A DNA stretch of 6,202 nucleotides, from positions 1 to 6,202 of the forward strand of contig JAUWEX010000080.1 in assembly GCA_030607235.1 (NCBI GenBank), written 5' to 3'. Under the pieces are notes generated by a model. That model made no database searches and was not told the DNA's origin. It saw nothing but the letters and a program-made list of their open reading frames with translations. Shown here piece by piece: positions 1 through 6,167 of this stretch (within the stretch, counting starts at the first letter, position 1; every line of letters begins with the position of its first letter). Made by a program: the position numbers and the translations under genes. The DNA comes from Planctomycetota bacterium. Lineage in GTDB: Bacteria > Planctomycetota > B129-G9.

Positions 1-543
1 AATCTTTCCGATGCCGGCGTCAAAAACTATCTGCCCGCCGGACGCCATTTCTTCGTTGCCCTGCCAGTAGATGATCTTGAGCGGGATTAGCGCAAACGCC
101 CGCACCGTGCAACACCATGTTGCGAAATCCAGCCTCTCGCCTCCCATCGCAGCAAAGGCCGCCGCCGTTTGTTCCGGTTCGCGGTCCAACATCCCCACCA
201 GCGGCAAAATCACCCGTCCCGAAAAAGGACGCAGGTATCCGGCGGCCCCCGGGATCTGCGCAAAGCCGATGTCGTGGCCGCCGGGCGGCGCGCCGGTCGC
301 GCCGAGGAGGTAGTGCAGGATAAGGATTTTGCGCGTGTTGGGCGGCTCGTTTCCATCTTTGCCGCGGATGCTTTGGTTGGCGGGATCGACGCGATACTCC
401 CGCCCGAAATACTCCAGCGATACGCCGCCTGCGGGGCAGGGCTTCGCCCCGGCCGTCGGCGAGACGGCGTCGATTTCGAGTTCGGCCCAAGCCCGGTCCA
501 GAGCGATTTCGTAACCCGCCTTTTTCCCGCCGGACTCAGGCAT
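1..543 (-). CDS. DUF3786 domain protein, 3' end missing
   Basis: This reading frame starts at the ATG at 543-541 and stays open for 181 codons to the window edge, so the C-terminus is missing. I recognise the DUF3786 pattern (function unknown). It has YEIALDRAW near residue 11, LEYFGREYRV at 43-52, RKILILHYLLGATGAPP at 71-87, a YLRPFSGRVILPLV segment at 103-116 and VFDAGIG at 173-179. Family members normally end shortly after this VFDA segment, so probably only some 15-30 residues are lost. No signal peptide or membrane segment is visible. C36 and the pair C144-C145 are the only cysteines, so this part carries no ferredoxin motif. The start codon overlaps the end of the acyltransferase gene by 8 bases (ATGCCTGA), and the upstream GGTG is only a weak ribosome site, so translation is probably coupled. 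The family assignment comes from memory of its conserved pattern; the role is unknown. Confidence 0.8.
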   Translation of the reverse strand, partial: MPESGGKKAGYEIALDRAWAELEIDAVSPTAGAKPCPAGGVSLEYFGREYRVDPANQSIRGKDGNEPPNTRKILILHYLLGATGAPPGGHDIGFAQIPGAAGYLRPFSGRVILPLVGMLDREPEQTAAAFAAMGGERLDFATWCCTVRAFALIPLKIIYWQGNEEMASGGQIVFDAGIGKI

Positions 544-1207
544 TTTGTTCACCGCAGGCGATGCGCCGGGCCTCCTCGTTGCAGCGGACAATCTCGGCTT
601 CGATTTCGCGGCGGTACCTCTCGAACTCCTCGGGCTCGATTTTTCGCGGAACGCGGAACTCCCTGCCGAAATAAATCACCGTCCGCGAAAACGGTTTGGG
701 AATCTGTATCCCGGACCAGTCGCGAGCCTGCCAGCATTTGGAAAGGCCGATCCCTATCGGATAAAGCGGCGCGCCAGTCATCTGCGCCAGGAAAACCGCG
801 CCTTCCTTTAGTTTTTGCTTCGGCCCCTTCGGGCCGTCGGGCGTGATCGTGATGATGTTGCCTTCGCGCGCGATCTTGAGCATCTCCTTTACGCTGCGTG
901 AGCCGCCGCGCGTCGATGAGCCGCGTACGGGTTTGTAGCCGTTGCATTCCACCATCCTCGCGATTAATTCGCCGTCGCGGTGCTGGCTTATCAGGATGTA
1001 GATGCCTTTGCGGCGGTAGGTGTGGTAGAGCGGGATGATCTTGCCGTGCCAGAAACAGAATATGGCCGTTTTGTCGCGGTTCGCCATAAAGTAATCCGGC
1101 GTTTCACGGTTGACGACCTTGAGGCGCGTCGTGCGCATCAGGCCGTTGACGACCAGCGACGCCAGTCGCGGCAGGACTCGTTTGCGGATGAATTTCGGTA
1201 GTTTCAA
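536..1207 (-). CDS. DUF374 lysophospholipid acyltransferase family protein
   Basis: Probable membrane-associated acyltransferase of the LPLAT superfamily (DUF374 branch), which would move an acyl chain onto a lysophospholipid or a lipid-A-like acceptor. The exact substrate is not known for this branch. Visible motifs are CFWHGKIIPL at 51-60, SQHRDGELIA at 74-83 (the HxxxD-like catalytic block: H76, with D78 close by), RGSSTRGG at 95-102 and TPDGPKGPK at 122-130. The last two are the glycerophosphate-binding type blocks typical of DUF374. The basic, moderately hydrophobic N-terminus (residues 1-25) could be a membrane anchor. The start is TTG at 1207-1205, overlapping the lipA stop by 4 bases. 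It is favoured because it gives 223 residues, about the family's usual length, and has AGGACACAGG just upstream. The alternative is ATG at 1138, giving 200 residues. The gene is tightly coupled to lipA upstream and the DUF3786 gene downstream. Confidence 0.88.
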   Translation of the reverse strand: MKLPKFIRKRVLPRLASLVVNGLMRTTRLKVVNRETPDYFMANRDKTAIFCFWHGKIIPLYHTYRRKGIYILISQHRDGELIARMVECNGYKPVRGSSTRGGSRSVKEMLKIAREGNIITITPDGPKGPKQKLKEGAVFLAQMTGAPLYPIGIGLSKCWQARDWSGIQIPKPFSRTVIYFGREFRVPRKIEPEEFERYRREIEAEIVRCNEEARRIACGEQNA

Positions 1208-2130
1208 CTGACCTGTGTCCTGATGTTCGTTCGGTGGGGACGGGTATTGTTTTTCATCTTGCCCAGTAACTCGCCGGCATGGTAGGAACTTCGCACGAAC
1301 GGCCCCGAGGCCACCATTGTAAAGCCCATCTCTTCGGCGGCGCGGCGGTACTGCTCGAATTCCTCCGGCTCGACGAACCGCTCTACCGGCAGGTGCGCCG
1401 GAGAGGGCTGGAGGTACTGGCCGATCGTCAGCGCGTCGCAGCCGACCGCGCGAAGGTCCCGAAGCACTGCGAGAATTTCTTCTTTTGTCTCGCCAAGCCC
1501 GACCATCAGGCCGGATTTCGTTACGATTTCCGGGTTTATCCGCTTGACATAGCGCAGCAGTTCAAGCGAGCGGGCGTAATCCGCCTCGGGGCGTGCCGTC
1601 GGGTAGAGCCGCTCGATCGTTTCTACATTGTGGTTGTAAACTTCGGGCGGGTCGTCGGAGCCGGCGACGACGGCGATGGATTTTTCCTCGCCGAGGAAAT
1701 CCGGCGTCAGCACCTCGACGCTGGCTTTGCAAGTCTCGTGAACCCGCCTCACGGTTTGCGCGAAATGCCGCGCGCCGCCGTCGGGCAGGTCGTCGCGTGT
1801 AACCGAGGTTATGACAACGTGCTTGAGGTTTAGTTTTTTCGTGGCCTGTGCAACTCGTTCGGGCTCGTCGGATTCGACCGGCTCGGGCTTCCCGCCCGGC
1901 ACCGCGCAGAACCGGCAGCCGCGCGTGCAGACGCCGCCGAGTATCATGAACGTCGCCGTGCCCGCACCGAAACACTCGCCGAGGTTGGGGCACTTGGCGT
2001 TGGTGCATACCGTCTGGAGCCGCAGTCCGTCGAGCACTCTTTCCACCGACGCGCAGCGCGGCCCCTGTGGCAGTTGTCGCTTGAGCCAGCGGGGCTTGGA
2101 TATGCCGCCGTGCTTACGCGGATTTCCCAT
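1204..2130 (-). CDS. lipA: Lipoyl synthase (radical SAM)
   Basis: LipA inserts two sulfur atoms into the octanoyl chain of octanoyl-lipoyl domains (H protein, E2 subunits), the last step of lipoate synthesis in the cytoplasm. All diagnostic residues are present in 308 residues. The auxiliary cluster motif CX4CX5C is C42, C47, C53. The radical SAM motif CX3CX2C is C68, C72, C75. The C-terminal RSSY motif is at 280-283, whose serine ligates the auxiliary cluster. Other family landmarks are GTATFMILG at 57-65, VVITSVTRDDLPDGGA at 105-120, YNHNVETI at 165-172, KSGLMVGLGET at 205-215 and DALTIGQYLQPS at 232-243. The length is normal. The ATG at 2130 lies inside the 3' end of the gamma-subunit gene (17-base overlap). 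It lacks a strong Shine-Dalgarno (AAGG is about 14 bases upstream), which fits coupling to the upstream gene. The octanoyltransferase (LipB) or ligase partner is not in the window. Confidence 0.97.
   Translation of the reverse strand: MGNPRKHGGISKPRWLKRQLPQGPRCASVERVLDGLRLQTVCTNAKCPNLGECFGAGTATFMILGGVCTRGCRFCAVPGGKPEPVESDEPERVAQATKKLNLKHVVITSVTRDDLPDGGARHFAQTVRRVHETCKASVEVLTPDFLGEEKSIAVVAGSDDPPEVYNHNVETIERLYPTARPEADYARSLELLRYVKRINPEIVTKSGLMVGLGETKEEILAVLRDLRAVGCDALTIGQYLQPSPAHLPVERFVEPEEFEQYRRAAEEMGFTMVASGPFVRSSYHAGELLGKMKNNTRPHRTNIRTQVS
1212..1221 (-). promoter_or_regulatory. Ribosome binding site supporting the TTG start of the acyltransferase
   Basis: AGGACACAGG ends 4 bases before the TTG at 1207, with its AGGA part 10 bases before it, inside the last codons of lipA. 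This is the best local support for the non-ATG start and the 4-base TTGA stop/start overlap. The spacing is not ideal for either half, so coupling to lipA translation probably contributes. Confidence 0.45.
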
Positions 2131-2659
2131 ATAGTTCTTCGCCTTTTTTGATGGCTTCCTGGTTGATCGGTATGAAGCGCTCCTTGCTGCCGCCGAGGAA
2201 TTTCGGCAGGGCGGCGAAGATGTTTTCGGTGTCGACGAGTTTGCGCGTGGCGTTATACAGGCCCATTACGATCATGTTGGCCAAACGCACGTTGCCCATC
2301 TCGTTGGCGAGGTCGGTCGCGGGGACCTCGATTATCTTGACGTCTTTGGGCGGGTCGGTGATTTTGATCAGCGAGGTGTTGACGATAAGCAAGCCGCCGG
2401 GCTTGACCATCGATTTGAATTTTTCGTACGAGGGCTGGTTCATCACGATGACGGTGTCGGCTTCGTCCACCATCGGGCTGTCGATTTCGTCGTCGGATAC
2501 TATCACGTTGCAGTTGGCCGTTCCGCCGCGCATTTCCGGCCCGTAGGACGGGATGTAGGTTACGTGCTTGTCTTCGTACATCATCGTGTAGGCGACGAGT
2601 TTGCCGAGGAACATGATGCCCTGGCCGCCGAAGCCCGCGCAGATAATTTTTTCTTTCAT
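2114..2659 (-). CDS. 2-oxoacid:ferredoxin oxidoreductase, gamma subunit
   Basis: Gamma (CoA-binding type) subunit of the cytoplasmic 2-oxoacid:ferredoxin oxidoreductase, 181 residues, the normal size for a stand-alone gamma chain. It opens with KIICAGFGGQGIMFLGK (residues 4-20), the glycine-rich start of the family. It also has PSYGPEMRGGTANC at 37-50, the other hallmark, and the ADTVIVMNQPSYEKF region at 67-81. The family's role is in CoA handling and complex assembly. The start ATG at 2659 has AGGAG at 2673-2669, 9 bases upstream. A small perfect hairpin (CTGC-AAA-GCAG, 2682-2672) touches that ribosome site. The gene follows the beta gene by 37 bases, and its end overlaps lipA by 17 bases. 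Which oxoacid the complex uses cannot be told from this subunit. Confidence 0.95.
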   Translation of the reverse strand: MKEKIICAGFGGQGIMFLGKLVAYTMMYEDKHVTYIPSYGPEMRGGTANCNVIVSDDEIDSPMVDEADTVIVMNQPSYEKFKSMVKPGGLLIVNTSLIKITDPPKDVKIIEVPATDLANEMGNVRLANMIVMGLYNATRKLVDTENIFAALPKFLGGSKERFIPINQEAIKKGEELYGKSA

Positions 2660-2696
2660 TATTTATCTCTCCTGCTTTGCAGTAGGTTTGTGTGCG

Positions 2697-3440
2697 TTAT
2701 TTCGCGTCTTTGTCGCGGTAGACGCCGAGCGGGAAGACTTTTTCCATGCTGTCGATGCACCACTTCGTCGCGTCCACAGGCTTCATGCCCCAGTTGGTCG
2801 GGCATGTGCAGAGGACTTCGACCATCGAGAAGCCCTTGCCGTCGACCTGGTTTTTGAAGGCCTTGAGGATGGCCTTTTTGGTCTGGCGTATCTTGGCCGG
2901 GGTGGCGCTGCTGGTGCGTTCGATGTAGCAGGGTTGGTCGAGCGAACTCAACAACTCGCAGGCCTTGATGGGCGCGCCTTCGTTTTCGAGGCTGCGGCCG
3001 TAGGGCGAGGTCTCGGTTTTCTGGCCGATCAGCGTCGTCGGGGCCATCTGCCCGCCGGTCATGCCGTAGATGGCGTTGTTGATGAAGATTGTGGTGATGT
3101 TTTCGCCGCGGTTGGCCGCATGGATGATTTCCGAGGTACCGATGGCGGCGAGGTCGCCGTCGCCCTGGTAGGTAAAGACTATACATTCGGGCCGCGCGCG
3201 CTTGAGACCGGTGGCCGCGGCGGGTGCCCGGCCGTGGGCGGCTTCGATGCAGTCCACGTCGAAGTATTTATACAGCAGCACCGAGCAGCCCACCGGCGCG
3301 ACCGCGATGGTGCGGTCCTGAATGTCGAGTTCGTCGAGTACTTCGGCGATGATGCGGTGCACTATGCCGTGGCCGCAGCCCGCGCAGTAGTGCGTTGTAA
3401 TCGGATACATTGCTTTCGGATGGCTTTTTGTCGTTTGCAT
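2697..3440 (-). CDS. 2-oxoacid:ferredoxin oxidoreductase, beta (ThDP) subunit
   Basis: Catalytic beta subunit that binds thiamine diphosphate (ThDP) and passes electrons through a proximal [4Fe-4S] cluster; 247 residues from the start chosen here. The ThDP-Mg motif is GDGD at 93-96, followed by NNAIYGMTGGQ at 121-131. Cysteines matching the family's cluster ligands are C19 and C22 (HYCAGCGHG), C52 (GCS) and C211 or C213 (CTCPTNWG). The frame is open further upstream to a TTG at 3500, which would add 20 residues. I prefer the ATG at 3440 because GAGG lies 6 bases before it (3450-3447) and the N-terminus then matches the usual short leader before the CxGC motif. Unusually, the upstream neighbour is the repeat lipoprotein, 66 bases away, instead of the alpha-subunit gene. 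The gamma gene follows after 37 bases. Confidence 0.95.
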   Translation of the reverse strand: MQTTKSHPKAMYPITTHYCAGCGHGIVHRIIAEVLDELDIQDRTIAVAPVGCSVLLYKYFDVDCIEAAHGRAPAAATGLKRARPECIVFTYQGDGDLAAIGTSEIIHAANRGENITTIFINNAIYGMTGGQMAPTTLIGQKTETSPYGRSLENEGAPIKACELLSSLDQPCYIERTSSATPAKIRQTKKAILKAFKNQVDGKGFSMVEVLCTCPTNWGMKPVDATKWCIDSMEKVFPLGVYRDKDAK

Positions 3441-3446
3441 CGTTTT

Positions 3447-3450
3447 CCTC
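3447..3450 (-). promoter_or_regulatory. Ribosome binding site deciding the beta-subunit start
   Basis: GAGG sits on the minus strand 6 bases before the ATG at 3440, inside GTGAGGAAAACG. The longer frame beginning at TTG 3500 has no comparable site before it. This supports the 247-residue beta subunit over the 267-residue version. Confidence 0.7.
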
Positions 3451-3506
3451 ACTGTTACTTTCGCTTTATAGGCGTCATTTCGCCTTGTTAATTGCGACAA
3501 ATTTTG

Positions 3507-5030
3507 TTATTCGTTGATTTCCACTTTAACAAGCATTACCTCTCTTCCGCGGCCCATTAGGGTGTGAAACCGATTTGGTGCATCGAAGACGATATGGCTG
3601 CCCTGGATGTGCCAATCATACTGCGCCACTTCTTTGCCGTTTACGACTATTGTGTTTTTCTCTCCTTTTTTGGCCATGTAGACGAGGTGTTTGGAGTCGG
3701 GGCTGAATACCAGGCTGACGTTTACGAGGGCATCGTATTCTTTCCCTCTCTTTTCGTTGGCAACCATAAGAAGTTTCTTGTTATTTACTGCCACGTATGC
3801 AACCTGTTTGGAGTCGGGACTGAAAATCGGATAGCCCAGTACAATGCCGTCGTACTCCGCACCTTCTTTACTGTCCACGACGACTACCTGTTTATCACCG
3901 TGCCAGGCCACATATGCGAAGTGCTTGGAATCGGGACTGAAGACCATGCTGGCAACAGATATTATGTTATATTCGGCACCTTTCTTACCGTCTATTATGA
4001 CCGCGCATTTCTTCCCGTATGCTGCGATGTAGGCTATACGTTTTGAGTCGGGACTGAAAGTGATTGTCTTTTCTGCGATGTCCTCATGTTCGGCTTCTTC
4101 CTTGTCGTCTATTACGAGCATCCGTTTTTGCCCGCGGTTGGCGGCGTAAGCGGTGTGTTTTGAGTCGGGACTGAATATAATGCCGGGAGCAGCGAAATTG
4201 TCATACTCGGCTTTTTCTTTGCCATCTACGACGACCACGCATTTCCCCTCGCGCATCGCGACATAGGCGCTATGCATGGAGTCGGGACTAAAAATTGGGT
4301 TTCCGATCCCGTCGTATTCTGCATCTTTCTGCCCGTCTATGACTACCCGCCATTTCTTCTCGTGTTTCGCGGTGTACGCGACCTGTTTGGAGTCGGGACT
4401 GAAAATGAGGGTGCCCGCTCCGATGCCGTCACACTCCATTTCCTCTTTGCCGTCCACGACGGTCAGGTATTTGCCACCCCGTCGGGCAGTATAGGCAATG
4501 CGTTCCGAGTCAGGGCTGAAGACAATACTGCCGCCTCCGATTCCATCATATTTCGGTCCGTCCTTTCCGCTCACGCCTACCAGCCATTTCTTCCCACGCC
4601 GGGCACCGTAGGCGATGCGCTTCGAGTCGGGACTGAAAATGAGGGTATCCCTTGCGATGCCATCATACTCGGCTTTCTCTTTTCCATCTAAAACTAATAT
4701 GTCTTTATTCCCTCGTTGGGCTACATAAGCGACGTGTTTGGAGTCAAGGCTGAAAGCCAGATCAGAGACTTTATCATACTCAATCCCATTCTTTCCATTC
4801 ACGCTAACATACATTTTTTCGCCGCGCTTCGCTATGTAGGCAATGCGACTGGAATCCGGGCTGACGATGCCCGATTCGGCCAAGACCGATGTCGGCATTT
4901 CTCCTAAAGAGATCTCGTTAATCTTAATTGCTTCGTTTTGCGCGGCGCCTTCCGGGTCGCCGCATCCTGCGCACAACCATCCGGCTGCCACAACGAGCAT
5001 AATTGTTAAAAATATTGATCGTGGATTCAT
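3507..5030 (-). CDS. Lipoprotein with 11-12 PD40/WD40-like propeller repeats
   Basis: I recognise the repeat type but not a named gene. The 507-residue product begins with a lipoprotein signal: a hydrophobic stretch at residues 6-19 ending in LCAGC, with C23 the likely lipidated cysteine. The -3 residue is Cys, slightly off the usual lipobox. Gly follows C23, so there is no inner-membrane retention Asp at +2. After a short linker come 11 repeats with FSPDSKxxAY cores, SPDS starting at residues 57, 94 (SLDS), 133, 172, 211, 248, 287, 326, 365, 404 and 443. Each is followed by a VVVDGKEGAEYDGI-like second half. A degenerate twelfth unit (479-507) closes the protein. This is the PD40/TolB-like beta-propeller pattern, so a periplasmic or outer-membrane-anchored scaffold or binding role is inferred. 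No catalytic domain is visible. ATG 5030 has GAGGA 6 bases upstream. GC is lower than in its neighbours. It interrupts the oxidoreductase alpha-beta-gamma gene order. Confidence 0.9.
   Translation of the reverse strand: MNPRSIFLTIMLVVAAGWLCAGCGDPEGAAQNEAIKINEISLGEMPTSVLAESGIVSPDSSRIAYIAKRGEKMYVSVNGKNGIEYDKVSDLAFSLDSKHVAYVAQRGNKDILVLDGKEKAEYDGIARDTLIFSPDSKRIAYGARRGKKWLVGVSGKDGPKYDGIGGGSIVFSPDSERIAYTARRGGKYLTVVDGKEEMECDGIGAGTLIFSPDSKQVAYTAKHEKKWRVVIDGQKDAEYDGIGNPIFSPDSMHSAYVAMREGKCVVVVDGKEKAEYDNFAAPGIIFSPDSKHTAYAANRGQKRMLVIDDKEEAEHEDIAEKTITFSPDSKRIAYIAAYGKKCAVIIDGKKGAEYNIISVASMVFSPDSKHFAYVAWHGDKQVVVVDSKEGAEYDGIVLGYPIFSPDSKQVAYVAVNNKKLLMVANEKRGKEYDALVNVSLVFSPDSKHLVYMAKKGEKNTIVVNGKEVAQYDWHIQGSHIVFDAPNRFHTLMGRGREVMLVKVEINE
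3597..4862 (-). repeat. Tandem 117-bp coding repeat, 11 units
   Basis: Inside the lipoprotein gene a 117-base unit (39 codons) recurs. The + strand core gagtcgggactga or close variants begins at 3694, 3811, 3928, 4045, 4162, 4279, 4390, 4507, 4624, 4741 and 4852. Spacing is exactly 117 bases except for two 111-base steps (4279-4390 and 4741-4852), each two codons shorter. The SPDS-coding core is best conserved at DNA level and the rest has diverged. Each unit encodes one predicted propeller blade. Confidence 0.93.
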
Positions 5031-5117
5031 CGATCTTCCTCAAATACGATTGTTGACTCTTACGCAAAAAACATCCTTGATAACCCGTGCCGAAGTATCC
5101 TGGAGAATCTTTCGGCG

Positions 5118-6167
5118 TTACTTCTTCGAGATTTCGATGACTTTCTGATAAATCTCCTTGGCCGTCGGGACGACCCCGCCCATCCTGCCGTAGAAGAACA
5201 CCGGGCAGGAATCTTTGGTCGCCAGGTAAACGTCTTCGACCATCTGCCCCGCGCTCATCTCCACCACGAGGATGCTCTTTGCGTGCTGGGCCGCTTCGCT
5301 TATCGCGTCGTAGGGGAAGGGCCACAGGGTGATCGGCCGGATTATGCCGACGCGAACACCTTCGGCGCGCAGTCGGTTGACGGCTTCTTTGCTGTTGCGC
5401 GCGCTGGTGCCGTAGGCGACGATGATGTAGTCGGCGTCGTCGATGTCGATTGCTTCGTAGCGCACTTCGTTTTCTTTGATCTTGTCGTATTTGGCCTGGA
5501 GTTCTTCGTTCCACGCTTCGAGTTCCGCCTCTTTGAGGAACAGCGAAAGGAGCCACCTGCTCTTGCGGCCTTTGTTGCCCGACAGGGTGTAGTCGGCGGG
5601 AGAGAAGGGCACTTCGTTGCCTTCGGGGATTTCCACCGGCTCCATCATCTGCCCCAGCCTTCCGTCGCTGAGCAGCATCACGGGGTTGCGGTATTTTATC
5701 GCCAGTTCGAACGCGTCGCGGACCAGTTCCGTACCTTCCTGAACGGTGGATGGCGCGAGGACGATAAGGTGGTAGTCGCCGTGGCCGCCGCCTTTGGTGG
5801 CCTGGAAGTAGTCGCACTGTCCCGGGCCTATGTTGCCCAGTCCGGGGCCGCCGCGCACTACGTTGAGGATAACCGCGGGTAGTTGCTGCCCGGCGATGTA
5901 GGATATCCCTTCCTGCTTGAGTGAGATGCCCGGGCTGGAAGACGAGGTCATAGCCTTGAAGCCCGCCGCAGCCGAACCCTGCACCATATAGATCGCGGCG
6001 ATCTCGCTTTCGGACTGAATAAAAACGCCGCCGACCTGCGGCATCCTGCGCGACATGTAGGCGGTGAACTCGTTTTGCGGGGTTATCGGATAGCCGTAGT
6101 AGTGCCTGCAGCCCGCCTGTATCGCGGCCTCGGCCATCGCTTCGTTTCCTGTCATTAGTTGTTTCAT
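5118..6167 (-). CDS. vorB: 2-oxoacid:ferredoxin oxidoreductase, alpha subunit (VorB-like)
   Basis: Alpha subunit of a 2-oxoacid:ferredoxin oxidoreductase, closest in pattern to VorB (3-methyl-2-oxobutanoate/ketoisovalerate type). With the beta and gamma chains it converts a 2-oxoacid plus CoA to acyl-CoA, CO2 and reduced ferredoxin in the cytoplasm. The 349 residues are full length for the family. Landmarks are GNEAMAEAAIQAGC at 7-20, YGYPITPQNE at 24-33, FIQSESEIAAI at 49-59 (the acidic residues near the ThDP ring), TSSSSPGISLKQEG at 74-87, VVRGGPGLGN at 103-112 and YFQATKGGGHGDY at 120-132. The C-terminal pyrimidine-binding-like domain includes AYGTSARNSKEAV and RPITLWPFP (277-285). ATG 6167 is the first possible start in the window and has AGGA 9 bases upstream. 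A ferredoxin-like delta subunit, often encoded just before alpha, would lie outside the window. Use of 2-oxoglutarate or another oxoacid cannot be excluded. Confidence 0.95.
   Translation of the reverse strand: MKQLMTGNEAMAEAAIQAGCRHYYGYPITPQNEFTAYMSRRMPQVGGVFIQSESEIAAIYMVQGSAAAGFKAMTSSSSPGISLKQEGISYIAGQQLPAVILNVVRGGPGLGNIGPGQCDYFQATKGGGHGDYHLIVLAPSTVQEGTELVRDAFELAIKYRNPVMLLSDGRLGQMMEPVEIPEGNEVPFSPADYTLSGNKGRKSRWLLSLFLKEAELEAWNEELQAKYDKIKENEVRYEAIDIDDADYIIVAYGTSARNSKEAVNRLRAEGVRVGIIRPITLWPFPYDAISEAAQHAKSILVVEMSAGQMVEDVYLATKDSCPVFFYGRMGGVVPTAKEIYQKVIEISKK

Noticed and set aside
20..490. 156-residue minus-strand frame, very rich in Arg, Gly and Ala
   Set aside because: It is an out-of-frame shadow of the DUF3786 gene, which occupies the same strand in another frame and has a recognisable family pattern.
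1279..1833. 184-residue plus-strand frame opposite lipA
   Set aside because: Antisense shadow of a fully conserved lipA. No ribosome site or recognisable domain.
2601..3491. 296-residue plus-strand frame opposite the whole beta gene
   Set aside because: It mirrors the codon use of the beta subunit on the other strand. No motif is visible and the beta gene is certain.
3465..3491. Promoter-like TTAACA and TATAAA on the minus strand before the beta gene
   Set aside because: The 15-base spacer is short and the region is AT-rich, so chance matches are likely. An internal promoter here remains possible but is not supported.
3564..4046. Plus-strand frames with repeated VFGVGTE-like segments opposite the lipoprotein
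   Set aside because: The repetition simply reflects the 117-base tandem repeat of the minus-strand gene read in reverse.
5066..5116. Possible terminator after the alpha gene: 6-bp inverted repeat (5089-5094 with 5111-5116) and a run of six T on the minus strand (5071-5066)
   Set aside because: The stem is short with a 16-base loop, and the T run starts 17 bases after the stem, so it does not have the form of an intrinsic terminator.
4924..5817. 297-residue minus-strand frame crossing from the alpha gene into the lipoprotein gene
   Set aside because: Arg/Pro-rich composition with no family motif, and it lies over two well-supported genes in other frames, so it is a shadow.
5283..5882. 199-residue plus-strand frame opposite the alpha gene
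   Set aside because: Val/Phe/Asp-rich antisense shadow typical of high-GC coding DNA.
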